From assembly GCA_040507005.1 (NCBI GenBank), contig JBEVVS010000097.1:1-21659 (forward strand): a stretch of 21,659 nt of DNA, given 5' to 3'. Below are positions 6,554 through 14,550 of the stretch, piece after piece. A program made the position numbers and the translations under genes. Below the pieces are notes generated by a model. The model saw nothing but the letters and a program-made list of their open reading frames with translations, was not told where the DNA came from and searched no databases. The number at the start of each line of letters is the position of its first letter. The stretch's first letter is position 1. The stretch comes from Thiodiazotropha sp040507005 (GTDB lineage: Bacteria > Pseudomonadota > Gammaproteobacteria > Chromatiales > Chromatiaceae).

Positions 6554-9310
6554 CTATAGGGTTGAATCCTGACCAGGCTTTACCTGGATGGCGCAGAATT
6601 TGAACTCGGGTATTTTCGCCGCTGGATCCAGTGCTTCATTGGTCAGCAGGTTAGCCGCCGCTTCGTGGTAACAGAAGGGCAGGAATACCTGACCGGGTGA
6701 GACGCCTTCGTCGGCACGGGCATAGGCGGTTACCACCCCCCGTCTGGATTGCAGCATGATCGGGCCACCGGGTTCTACCGCGATGCGTGCGAGTTCCTGG
6801 GGATGCAGGCTGGCAACCGGAATCGGTTCGATCTTGTCGAGTACCTCTGCACGCCGGGTCATGGCCCCGGTATGCCAATGCTCCAGCTGGCGACCGGTGA
6901 TCAGGACCCAGGGATATTCATGATCCGGCAGTTCGTCGGCGTTGGTAAAGGGTGCGGGTGTGAAGCTCGCCTTACCGGACGGGGTTGGAAAGGTCTCGGT
7001 GAAAATGACCGGCTGTCCCGGATCTTCTGCATCTTCACAGGGATAGGTTATGGCGCCCTCCTGCTCCAGGCGCTGCCAGGAAATACCGGCGATGCTGGGC
7101 ATTGCTTGGCGCATTTCGGCAAACACCTCCTGTGGGTGTTCGTAGTGCCAATCGAGGCCTAATCTGCGCCCCATCTCCTGGATGATCTGCAGATCCTGTC
7201 TGGCCTCGCCCGGTGGATCGACAGCCTGACGTCCCAGCTGTACCCGCCGATCGGTATTGGTGAAGCTGCCGGTCTTTTCGGCAAAGGCGGAGGCGGGCAG
7301 TATGACGTCTGCATACCAGGCTGTCTCGGTCATGAAGATGTCCTGTACCACCAGATGTTCCAGGCTGGCCAGGGCCTTGCGGGCATGGTTCAGGTTGGGA
7401 TCCGACATGGCCGGATTCTCGCCCATGATATACATACCCCTGATGGTGCCTTCAGTGATGGCATGCATGATCTCGACCACTGTAAGGCCCGGATTGGGAT
7501 CGAGGCTGGTTCCCCACAGGGTTTCGAATTTGGCACGGATCTCCGGGTTGTCCACCCGCTGGTAGTCTGGGAAGACCATGGGTATCAGCCCCACATCGGA
7601 GGCCCCCTGTACATTGTTCTGTCCGCGAAGCGGGTGCAGTCCGGTGCCGGGCCGGCCGATCTGGCCGGTCATCAGGGCCAGGGAGATGAGTGCCCGCGCA
7701 TTGTCGGTGCCATGCACGTGCTGGGAGACCCCCATGCCCCAGAAGATGATTGAGGCCTTGGATGAGGCATACAGACGCGCCACTTCACGAATGGTGTCGG
7801 CGTCGATGCCACAGATAGGCTCCATGGACTCCGGGGTGAAACCAGCCAGGTGATCCGCCAACTGCTCATAGCCGCTGGTGCGGTTAGCGACGAAATCCTG
7901 ATCCACCAGCCCCTGTTCGATCACCGCATTCATGATGGCGTTGAGCAGGGCCACATCGGTATCGGGTTTGAACTGGAGGAAGTGGGAGGCGTGTTTTGCA
8001 ATGGCAGTTCGTCGTGGATCCATCACGATCAGGGTCTTGCCGGCATGCACCTGATTCTTGATAAAGGTTGCCGCCACCGGATGGTTCTCGGTGGTATTGG
8101 AACCGATGATCAGGATCACCTCTGCCTGGTCCACATCCGCCACCGGGTTGGAGACGGCGCCCGAGCCGATCATCTCCAGCAGTGCCACCACGGAAGAGGC
8201 ATGACAGAGTCGGGTGCAGTGATCCACATTGTTGCTGCCAAAGCCTGTGCGAACCAGCTTCTGAAACAGATAGGCCTCCTCGTTTGAGCCCTTGGCAGAG
8301 CCAAAGCCCGCCAACGCGCTTGGTCCCAGTTCATCCCTCATCTTACCCAGCCCGCCAGCGGCAAATGCCAGGGCCTCCTCCCAACTCGCTTCGCGGAAAG
8401 CGGCGAAGGGATTGTCGTGATCGAGGGCCAGCTCGGCCTGTTTGGGGGCATCCTCACGGCGAATCAGCGGAACCGTCAGACGGTGCTTGTGGTGGATATA
8501 GTCGAAACCGTAACGTCCTTTGACACACAGGCGGGAGTTGTTGGCCGGTCCGTCGCGTCCGGTCACGTAACGAATACGATTCTCGCTTACGTGGTAGGTG
8601 AGCTGGCAGCCAACCCCGCAATAGGGACAGACCGAATCGATCTGCTTCTCGGTCTGCTCCAGTCCCAGACCGTTGGCCGGCATCAGGGCCCCGGTGGGGC
8701 AGGCTTGCACACACTCACCACAGGCCACACAACTGCTTTCGGCCAGGCTCTCTTGCGCATCAAAAACAATCTGTGACTCAGCGCCTCGCCAGGCATAGCC
8801 GATTACGTCGTTGACCTGCTCTTCACGACAGGCACGCAGACAGCGGGTGCACTGAATACAGGCATCCAGATTGACAGCGATGGCCGGATGGGAACTGTCC
8901 GGCGACGGTTGTCGGCGGCCGGGGAATCGGGGCTTGCCCAGGTCCATCTTTTGCGACCATTGGTCGAGCTCATTGTGATGGCTGTAGCAGGTCTCGGCCA
9001 TGTCCGATTGGAGCAGCTCCAAGACCAGCTGTTGTGCCTTGCGCGGTCGCTCTCCCTGACTATCCACCACCATTCCATCGCTCGGCGTGCGGCAACAGGA
9101 GGCGGCCAGGGTACGCTCGCCCTCGATCTCCACCACACAGGCCCGGCAGTTGCCATCGGGCCGTAGACCCTCCTTGTAACAGAGATGGGGGATTTCGACC
9201 CCGGTGCGTTTCGCTACCTGCAGCAGGGTCTCTCCAGGCAGGGCGCTTTGGGGCTTGCCATCCAGGGTGAAATTGATGCTGCCCGGTGGGGACTGTGGAT
9301 CATTCGCCAT
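6554..9310 (-). CDS. fdhA: Formate dehydrogenase, alpha (Mo/W-pterin) subunit
   Basis: A 918-residue catalytic subunit of an NAD-type formate dehydrogenase (formate to CO2). Domains in order: [2Fe-2S] ferredoxin (Cys44, 55, 58, 72/73); two ferredoxin-type [4Fe-4S] motifs (Cys151/154/157/161 and 194/197/200/204); the molybdopterin-domain [4Fe-4S] site (Cys228/231/235/262); the pterin domains; and the C-terminal dinucleotide-binding domain (about 800-910). The active site DHCTRLCHASS has Cys369 as the metal ligand, so no selenocysteine is used, followed by His370. The NuoG-type His/Cys cluster motif expected near residues 100-120 is reduced to TCYSHHNELD with a single cysteine. The start overlaps the end of fdhB by 11 bases. 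Distant relatives such as assimilatory nitrate reductase lack this iron-sulfur array and an NuoEF partner. Confidence 0.92.
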   Translation of the reverse strand: MANDPQSPPGSINFTLDGKPQSALPGETLLQVAKRTGVEIPHLCYKEGLRPDGNCRACVVEIEGERTLAASCCRTPSDGMVVDSQGERPRKAQQLVLELLQSDMAETCYSHHNELDQWSQKMDLGKPRFPGRRQPSPDSSHPAIAVNLDACIQCTRCLRACREEQVNDVIGYAWRGAESQIVFDAQESLAESSCVACGECVQACPTGALMPANGLGLEQTEKQIDSVCPYCGVGCQLTYHVSENRIRYVTGRDGPANNSRLCVKGRYGFDYIHHKHRLTVPLIRREDAPKQAELALDHDNPFAAFREASWEEALAFAAGGLGKMRDELGPSALAGFGSAKGSNEEAYLFQKLVRTGFGSNNVDHCTRLCHASSVVALLEMIGSGAVSNPVADVDQAEVILIIGSNTTENHPVAATFIKNQVHAGKTLIVMDPRRTAIAKHASHFLQFKPDTDVALLNAIMNAVIEQGLVDQDFVANRTSGYEQLADHLAGFTPESMEPICGIDADTIREVARLYASSKASIIFWGMGVSQHVHGTDNARALISLALMTGQIGRPGTGLHPLRGQNNVQGASDVGLIPMVFPDYQRVDNPEIRAKFETLWGTSLDPNPGLTVVEIMHAITEGTIRGMYIMGENPAMSDPNLNHARKALASLEHLVVQDIFMTETAWYADVILPASAFAEKTGSFTNTDRRVQLGRQAVDPPGEARQDLQIIQEMGRRLGLDWHYEHPQEVFAEMRQAMPSIAGISWQRLEQEGAITYPCEDAEDPGQPVIFTETFPTPSGKASFTPAPFTNADELPDHEYPWVLITGRQLEHWHTGAMTRRAEVLDKIEPIPVASLHPQELARIAVEPGGPIMLQSRRGVVTAYARADEGVSPGQVFLPFCYHEAAANLLTNEALDPAAKIPEFKFCAIQVKPGQDSTL

Positions 9311-11018
9311 CTTGCAACTCCTGAGGAAAATATTTCAGCACGCTCAACATGGGGTTGGGTGCGGCTTGACCCAAACCACAGATGGAGGCATCGATCATCA
9401 CAGTCGAGAGCTCTTCGAGCAGATCCTTGTCCCATTCGTTCTGCTGCATGAGTGCGACCGCCTTCTCGGTTCCCACACGGCAGGGCGTACACTGACCGCA
9501 GGATTCGTGGGCAAAGAAGCGCATGGCGTTGATGGCCGCCTCCCGCGCGCTGTCGTGCTGTGAGAGAACGATGATGGCAGCCGAACCGATGAAACAGCCG
9601 TAGGGTTGCAAGGTGTCGAAATCGAGGGGTACGTCGGCCAGGGAGGCGGGCAGGATGCCGCCGGAGGCGCCGCCCGGAAAGTATGCATAGAGCTCATGGC
9701 CTTGCGGCATGCCCTCGCAATATTCATCGATGAGTTCACGCATCGTGATACCGGCGGGGGCCAGATGCACACCGGGTTTATTCACCCGCCCGCTCACCGA
9801 GAAGCTGCGCAGGCCATGGCGGCCGTTACGTCCCTGTCGGGCAAACCAATCGGCGCCGCGTTCCACCAGCTCCCGCACCCAGTAAAGGGTCTCCATGTTG
9901 TGTTCCAGGGTGGGACGGCCGAAGAGCCCCACCTGGGCCACGTAGGGGGGGCGTTGTCTGGGCATGCCGCGCTTCCCCTCGATGGATTCGATCATCGCCG
10001 ACTCCTCGCCGCAGATATAGGCCCCGGCGCCTCTGCGCAGATGAATGGGGGGCAGGGGACAGGGAGGGTTTGCTTGCAACAGTTCGATCTCCCTCTCCAG
10101 GAGCTTGCGGATGGCGGCATACTCGTCGCGCAGATAGATGTAGATCTCACTGATGCCAACCACCCGCGCGGCGATCAGGGCGCCTTCGAGAAAACGGTGT
10201 GGATCCTGTTCCAGATAGTAGCGATCTTTGAAAGTACCCGGTTCGCCTTCATCGATATTCACCGCCAACAGACGCGGAGCAGGTTGTTCACGCAGAATGC
10301 GCCATTTGCGTCCGGCGGGAAATCCGGCACCTCCCAGGCCCCTCAGATTCGAATCTTCCAGGCATTGGATCACCTGCTCCACCGATAGGGGGTGCGGCTG
10401 TCCGTCGTAGTCAGCATCAGCGTCGATTTTTTTCAGCAGCGCATAACCGCCGCTCGCCAGATAGCCCTGGTAATCCAGATAGTCGGGTAATGCCGGTTCG
10501 CGATCACCGGATTCAATCCGTTGCTTTACTTTTGCGGGATCGGCTTGGGGGATCGGTTGTTTGTCCACCACTGCCACGGGCGCTTCCTGGCAGCGGCCGA
10601 CACAGGGCACCCGTTGTACTCGCACGCCACTACCCAGGCTCGCCTGCAGGTCACTGATCAGCGCTTCCGCGCCGACCAGGTTACAGGAGATGGAGTCACA
10701 GACCCGGATTGTCAGGGGTGGCGGCGGTGTCTGTCCCTGTTTTACCAGATCGAAATGGTGGTAAAAACTGGCCACCTCATAGATGTGGGCGGAGGAAAGG
10801 TTCATCTCCTGGGCGAGTGCCGCGATATGATCCACTGAAATATAACCAATACCATCCTGAATACGGTGCAGTATTTCGATTAACAGGTCGGGTCGGCGTG
10901 GAGTGTCTCCCAACAGTTGCTGAATTTTGCTGAGTACTGCCGGCTTTATGCTGCGGCCTTTTTTGCGGCCACGCCTGGGGTTGTCTTGTTTCACAGCTGA
11001 TGACAAGTGATTATCCAT
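9300..11018 (-). CDS. fdhB: Formate dehydrogenase, beta (NuoE-NuoF fusion, NADH-forming) subunit
   Basis: From ATG 11018 this is 572 residues. The NuoE half has a thioredoxin-like [2Fe-2S] site: RVCDSISCN and PCVGRCQEAP, Cys107/112/139/143. The NuoF half has LRGLGGAGFPAGRKW (NADH/FMN loop), NIDEGEPGTFKDR, GAGAYICGEESAMIESIEG and a [4Fe-4S] site (SCGQCTPCR plus a distal SICGLG). It passes electrons from fdhA to NAD+ in the cytoplasm. A NuoE-NuoF fusion beside one catalytic subunit matches the two-subunit FDH1 type of Methylobacterium rather than three-subunit FdsGBA. An in-frame TTG at 11054 would extend it by 12 residues. However, the sigma-54 promoter at 11070-11085 places the transcript start near 11059, so ATG 11018 is preferred. 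No clear Shine-Dalgarno precedes it. Confidence 0.92.
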   Translation of the reverse strand: MDNHLSSAVKQDNPRRGRKKGRSIKPAVLSKIQQLLGDTPRRPDLLIEILHRIQDGIGYISVDHIAALAQEMNLSSAHIYEVASFYHHFDLVKQGQTPPPPLTIRVCDSISCNLVGAEALISDLQASLGSGVRVQRVPCVGRCQEAPVAVVDKQPIPQADPAKVKQRIESGDREPALPDYLDYQGYLASGGYALLKKIDADADYDGQPHPLSVEQVIQCLEDSNLRGLGGAGFPAGRKWRILREQPAPRLLAVNIDEGEPGTFKDRYYLEQDPHRFLEGALIAARVVGISEIYIYLRDEYAAIRKLLEREIELLQANPPCPLPPIHLRRGAGAYICGEESAMIESIEGKRGMPRQRPPYVAQVGLFGRPTLEHNMETLYWVRELVERGADWFARQGRNGRHGLRSFSVSGRVNKPGVHLAPAGITMRELIDEYCEGMPQGHELYAYFPGGASGGILPASLADVPLDFDTLQPYGCFIGSAAIIVLSQHDSAREAAINAMRFFAHESCGQCTPCRVGTEKAVALMQQNEWDKDLLEELSTVMIDASICGLGQAAPNPMLSVLKYFPQELQDGE

Positions 11019-11069
11019 GGGTTGTGTGTGGTTGGGCTCTGTTTTTTTAATCAATACTCGTCACTGATG

Positions 11070-11085
11070 TGCAATTCGTGTGCCA
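11070..11085 (-). promoter_or_regulatory. Sigma-54 (-24/-12) promoter of fdhBA
   Basis: The minus strand reads TGGCAC-ACGAA-TTGCA, matching the sigma-54 consensus TGGCAC-N5-TTGCA at every fixed position. GG and GC are separated by exactly 10 bases. Counting from -12 puts the start near 11059, about 40 bases before the fdhB ATG. It lies in a non-coding region in the right orientation. The sigma-54 activator at 3254-5224 is a likely partner. Confidence 0.8.
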
Positions 11086-11136
11086 TTGTTTAGGTGTGTT
11101 AAGGGATGACCTTAAGATCCAGGGTAATACAAAGCA

Positions 11137-11156
11137 GTGCCCCAGTTTTCTGGCAC
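11137..11156. promoter_or_regulatory. Dyad upstream of the fdhBA promoter, possible enhancer site
   Basis: GTGCC (11137-11141) and GGCAC (11152-11156) form an inverted repeat centred about 87 bases upstream of the predicted fdhBA start. That is within the usual range for binding by sigma-54 activators. A second, weaker candidate with the TGT-N10-ACA shape lies at 11172-11187. Only the symmetry is seen; the binding protein is inference. Confidence 0.3.
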
Positions 11157-11286
11157 ATTGAGCACTAGCTGTGTCTTCAGCAATACAATGGTCGGCCTCA
11201 TGCAAGGCTATGACCCTTAGCAAGGTGTTGGCAGTAAATGTGCATGTTCCTGTTGACGGGTGTTCGGCGCAGAGGTGAATAGTCAA

Positions 11287-12303
11287 GTGTTCTCATGCTT
11301 TCTAAATCGCGGAATGATTCAGGTGAATACCAATCTGCCGCACCTGACAATGATGGTGGCGCTGTTGCTCTACGTTGCCGGTCTTCAGGCAAGCACAGCT
11401 GCGGTGATGGAGATAGCGCCGGGGATCTTCATGTGGCCGGGACATCAGGAAGTATTCTCTACCCACAATCAGGGGCATATCGCCAATACCGGCTTTATAG
11501 TCGGCAGCGAGCGGGTGGCCGTGATCGATACCGGCAGCAGCTACCAGGAGGGGTTGGCGCTACGTAAAGCGATTCGTGAGACGACTCAACTGCCCATCGA
11601 GTTTGTGATCATTACCCATATGCACCCCGACCACGCCCTCGGTGCCGCCGCCTTCAGACAGGATAAGCCGGTTTATATCGGGCATGCGCAGCTAAGCGAT
11701 GCCCTGGCAAGGCGCCAATCGGTCTATCTGGAAAGGATGCAAGAGCTGCTGGGCGCAGTCGCGCAAGGTACAGAAGTGGTGTTTCCGACCCGCACTGTCG
11801 CTGTTGATCAGGGCTTAAAACTGGATCTTGGTAACAGGATACTCCGTTTGCATGCCCATCCGACGGCACATACAAATAACGATTTAAGTGTATTTGACCA
11901 GAAGACGGGAACATGGTGGCTTTCGGATCTGCTGTTTATCCATCGAACCCCGGTGGTGGATGGCAGCCTGTTGGGCTGGTTGAAGGTGATGGATAAGATC
12001 AGCAGCCAAGGTTGCTTCGGGAAAGCTTCCGAACAGACAGGGGGGGATGGGCAGTGTCAGGAAGTTAAGCGAATTGTTCCCGGTCATGGCCCGGCTACAA
12101 GCCAATGGCGAAAAGCGTTGGCCGATCAGCGACGGTATCTCGATTTCATTGCGACGGGTATCAGAGAGGTCATCAGCAAGGGAGGAAACATTTCCCAGGC
12201 TGTGCAGAGCGTGGGTTGGGAGGAAAAGGAAAACTGGCTCTTGTTCGAAGAGTTCCATGGTAGGAATGTGACTGCGGGATTTGCGGAATTGGAGTGGGAG
12301 TAG
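11287..12303 (+). CDS. Secreted MBL-fold metallohydrolase (quinoprotein relay zinc hydrolase)
   Basis: From GTG 11287 this is 338 residues with an N-terminal export signal (about 1-38, ending LQASTAA) and a metallo-beta-lactamase fold. Zinc-site residues are visible: THMHPDHALG (about 110-119), the His of AHPTAHTNNDLS, the Asp of WLSDLLF and the His of VPGHGP. It resembles the SoxH-related 'quinoprotein relay system' hydrolases, found near PQQ-dependent dehydrogenases and believed periplasmic; their substrate is unknown. Two cysteines (GCFGKASEQTGGDGQC) could form a disulfide. The start was chosen because AGAGGTG at 11271-11277 stands 9 bases before GTG 11287. GTG 11260 and ATG 11314 are alternatives. 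The SoxYZ-like gene follows after 245 bases. Confidence 0.85.
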   Translation: MFSCFLNRGMIQVNTNLPHLTMMVALLLYVAGLQASTAAVMEIAPGIFMWPGHQEVFSTHNQGHIANTGFIVGSERVAVIDTGSSYQEGLALRKAIRETTQLPIEFVIITHMHPDHALGAAAFRQDKPVYIGHAQLSDALARRQSVYLERMQELLGAVAQGTEVVFPTRTVAVDQGLKLDLGNRILRLHAHPTAHTNNDLSVFDQKTGTWWLSDLLFIHRTPVVDGSLLGWLKVMDKISSQGCFGKASEQTGGDGQCQEVKRIVPGHGPATSQWRKALADQRRYLDFIATGIREVISKGGNISQAVQSVGWEEKENWLLFEEFHGRNVTAGFAELEWE

Positions 12304-12548
12304 GGGATATACCCCATGAAAAATAGTGATATACGAGCGCTAATGATATGCACTTTTTGGGGTAGAAGGGATTCACGATCTTGTATATACACTCATATGG
12401 CCTTGTTACAGGCCAGAGATTGGCGTTGACCGGTCAGAAAGCTTTTTTCTCACTGGAACGCTTGTTAAGAGTTTTGATCTAACACTGAATGAATGGCAAT
12501 GATTTACTGGTGCCAGCAAAGTATTTTTATCATTTGAGGATAATTGCT
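12304..12548. other. Gap between metallohydrolase and SoxYZ-like gene
   Basis: About 245 non-coding bases. A small GGGG-ATATA-CCCC hairpin spans the stop region (12303-12315), and a perfect palindrome TGACCGGTCA lies at 12427-12436. Neither has a proper terminator T-run, so co-transcription of the flanking genes stays possible. I see no clear promoter. Confidence 0.45.
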
Positions 12549-13397
12549 ATGACAGCTGTCTCGACGATGAAACACAATGGCTGGTTATGGAAAGCCCGGC
12601 TTAAATTCACCATCAGCCTGTTATCTATGTTCGTTGTCGCCAACACTGCATGGGCAAATGATGATGGAAATCGCTGGTTTCAGATAAAGACCTCTCTGTT
12701 TGGGGATAAAAGCATCCAGAGCGGTGGAGAGATCCTGGGATTGGAGACACCGGGCAGGGCCATGGACGCAGCAATCGTACCCATCTCCATCGATTCGAAG
12801 ATCGAGCAGACCCCACAGCGCTATATAAAGAGTCTCTATCTGGTGATTGACAACAATCCCTCTCCGGTGGCGGCCGTCTTTCATTTTCCCGGCAAACACA
12901 GTTGGGAAACCTTGTCGACCCGGGTGCGTATCAATGCCTATACTGATCTGCGTGCCATTGCCGAACTCAACGACGGCAATCTCTACATGGTTAACAATTA
13001 TGTCAAGGCGTCAGGGGGGTGCTCAGCACCTTCACTAAAGGATCCCGCGGCTGCCGCGGCACAATTGGGCAAGATCAAATTCCGCCTGCCAGAGAGTTAT
13101 AATCAAGGAGATCTTCTCGCCACCCAACTGATGATCAAGCACCCTAACAACTCAGGTCTGCAGTTCGATCAGGTGTCACGTTTTTACATCCCGGCGGATT
13201 TCATTCGCACCATACAGGTCACCTACAATGGCGATGAAGTCTTTACCGCTGACACCGATATCTCCATCAGTGAGGATCCGAACATCCGTTTTGGCTTTAC
13301 GCCGGATGAGGAAGGTGTGCTCGAGGTGCACGTGAAAGACTCCAAGGGAAGAACTTTTTCCCATAGCGTGGACCTGCCGTCAAACAGCAAAAGCTGA
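12549..13397 (+). CDS. Quinoprotein dehydrogenase-associated SoxYZ-like fusion carrier
   Basis: A 282-residue secreted protein. A signal peptide (about 1-36, ending NTAWA) is followed by a SoxY-like immunoglobulin-type domain (about 40-150), a flexible Cys/Ala-rich link and a SoxZ-like domain (about 170-278). In thiosulfate oxidation, SoxY carries its substrate on a cysteine in a C-terminal GGCGG tail. Here the matching cysteine, Cys158 in KASGGCSAP, sits inside the fusion between the two domains. The fused form is found next to PQQ dehydrogenases rather than sox operons. It probably carries a thiol-bound group for the neighbouring metallohydrolase and rhodanese, but the cargo is unknown. ATG 12549 has TTGAGGA 8 bases upstream. 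An in-frame ATG at 12489 lacks such a site and would bury the signal peptide. Confidence 0.88.
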   Translation: MTAVSTMKHNGWLWKARLKFTISLLSMFVVANTAWANDDGNRWFQIKTSLFGDKSIQSGGEILGLETPGRAMDAAIVPISIDSKIEQTPQRYIKSLYLVIDNNPSPVAAVFHFPGKHSWETLSTRVRINAYTDLRAIAELNDGNLYMVNNYVKASGGCSAPSLKDPAAAAAQLGKIKFRLPESYNQGDLLATQLMIKHPNNSGLQFDQVSRFYIPADFIRTIQVTYNGDEVFTADTDISISEDPNIRFGFTPDEEGVLEVHVKDSKGRTFSHSVDLPSNSKS

Positions 13398-13399
13398 GT

Positions 13400-13771
13400 C
13401 TAGAAACACTGCAAGGTGGAGTCCGCCTGGACGTCGCGCAGTTTGGCAACTGCCTTTTGCGACCAGGTAGAGCTTTTGTATACGGCGTTTCTTCCTGCGG
13501 CAGTCATCTGTTGCAGACTCAATAACGTCGATATATGGACATACTCTGCGTAAGGAATGGCCTTGGCTATGAGATCGATGCTACATGAGCACTTCTGCAT
13601 CATCTCATGGGACTGACCGTTCGAAGCCATGCAGCCGATCACATAATCTACCCTGGCGGAGGTTGGGTAGTCGTTACTGGTCGAGGCATCGTTGCACTCC
13701 TCAGCAATGGCCAGGGGACTACAAAGCAGGCCGAACAAGAGCATGGCAGAGATGGATGTTTCTTTATTCAT
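13400..13771 (-). CDS. Small secreted cysteine-rich protein of quinoprotein clusters
   Basis: From ATG 13771 this is 123 residues: a signal peptide (about 1-23, ending SPLAIA) and a compact domain of about 100 residues. Five cysteines remain in the mature part: EECND, VIGCMASNG, the pair in QKCSCSID and the C-terminal LQCF. The YVIGCM...KCSCSID pattern is one I associate with small proteins encoded next to PQQ-dependent dehydrogenases, but I know of no assigned function. The Cys-X-Cys pair could bind metal or take part in thiol chemistry beside the SoxYZ-like carrier; that is inference. A TTG at 13783 would extend it by four residues but lies against the GGAG, so ATG is preferred. Probably last gene of the minus-strand operon, converging on the SoxYZ-like gene with 2 bases between. 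Confidence 0.75.
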   Translation of the reverse strand: MNKETSISAMLLFGLLCSPLAIAEECNDASTSNDYPTSARVDYVIGCMASNGQSHEMMQKCSCSIDLIAKAIPYAEYVHISTLLSLQQMTAAGRNAVYKSSTWSQKAVAKLRDVQADSTLQCF

Positions 13772-13820
13772 GGTTGAAGTCAATCTCCAATAAAGTCCAC
13801 ATTAATATGCAAGGCTTCCA

Positions 13821-14510
13821 CTAAATCGCCGGTGTGATGCTCCGGAAAGTCATGTCTTCGTCTATCAACACACTATCGCCTTTCTCGCTGGGCACCTTGG
13901 TATGGATACGGTAGATACCTCCTGGGACCTGCTCGGAGAAGATAAATTCATAACGTTTATTCACATAAAGCTTGAAGTTGTCAGCGTAGGGATCGGCAAC
14001 AAAGGGCGTAACCACGACTTCTGTTCCGCTAATCTCCTTGCCGTTGAGTTGAAATTTTATATCACGTACTTCGACAGGCTTTTTAAACGAATCTCGAATT
14101 CGATTGCGAAAAAAGCCGATGTTGCCATCGGTATTTTTGGCCATCTGGGAAATGTCACGCTCCAGAAAATGAATGATGACCGGATTACCTGAATATGACT
14201 TGGCAGGGCTGAAGTCGATGTGATTTTTACCGCTCAGGAAGTTGAATTCCAAGTCCCGTTTACCTTCCTCAATCACGTCCACAACCTTGATTTCAATTTT
14301 ATCGTTAAAACTGTCAGCGTCTTTTGTTGTGCTTTTAAAGTTATAATCGATTTGACTGCCTTTCGGTACACCCTTGAGATGATCTTTAAAAAAAATCAGT
14401 TTCTGTGCATCATTCAATTTCGGTGGTGGTAACACCTTGGTGGCAACCGAGACTGCGGGAAAGAAAAGCAGCGCAAAAATAAAAGCGCTAGTAATGCTGC
14501 GTCTAAGCAT
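13821..14510 (-). CDS. Secreted protein of unknown function
   Basis: A 229-residue protein with a clear signal peptide (about 1-23, ending VSVAT) and no cysteine or membrane segment after it. The mature part is rich in Lys, Asp and aromatic residues and looks beta-structured. A stretch such as QVPGGIYRIHTKVPSEKGD near the C-terminus is reminiscent of an immunoglobulin-like strand pattern. I do not recognise the family. AGGAG stands 9 bases before ATG 14510, so the gene is well supported. It lies inside the MxaD-like/YVTN operon, 49 bases ahead of the cysteine-rich protein, which suggests a periplasmic role linked to quinoprotein alcohol oxidation. Confidence 0.75.
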   Translation of the reverse strand: MLRRSITSAFIFALLFFPAVSVATKVLPPPKLNDAQKLIFFKDHLKGVPKGSQIDYNFKSTTKDADSFNDKIEIKVVDVIEEGKRDLEFNFLSGKNHIDFSPAKSYSGNPVIIHFLERDISQMAKNTDGNIGFFRNRIRDSFKKPVEVRDIKFQLNGKEISGTEVVVTPFVADPYADNFKLYVNKRYEFIFSEQVPGGIYRIHTKVPSEKGDSVLIDEDMTFRSITPAI

Positions 14511-14550
14511 CTAGGTTAACTCCTAAAAATATTACTTTTCTGCTACTACG

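Noticed and set aside
9606..10388. A 260-codon open frame antisense to fdhB
   Set aside because: It covers the conserved NuoF region in reverse and has no recognisable domain.
11189..11203. A forward -24/-12-like match (TGG...TGCA) before the metallohydrolase gene
   Set aside because: Spacing is right, but CAC of the -24 element and one T of the -12 element are missing, far weaker than the fdhBA promoter.
11047..11286. A 79-codon minus-strand frame in the fdhB upstream region
   Set aside because: It spans the sigma-54 promoter and the candidate enhancer dyad, lacks a Shine-Dalgarno site and has no protein-like pattern.
12427..12436. TGACCGGTCA palindrome followed by a T-rich stretch, considered as a terminator
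   Set aside because: The palindrome leaves no loop for a stem and the T-run is offset and interrupted.
13821..14510. An acidic DxDxxxDxxE stretch in the secreted unknown, considered as a lanthanide or calcium EF-hand
   Set aside because: It lacks the central glycine and the spacing of a 12-residue EF-hand loop or lanmodulin loop, and occurs only once.
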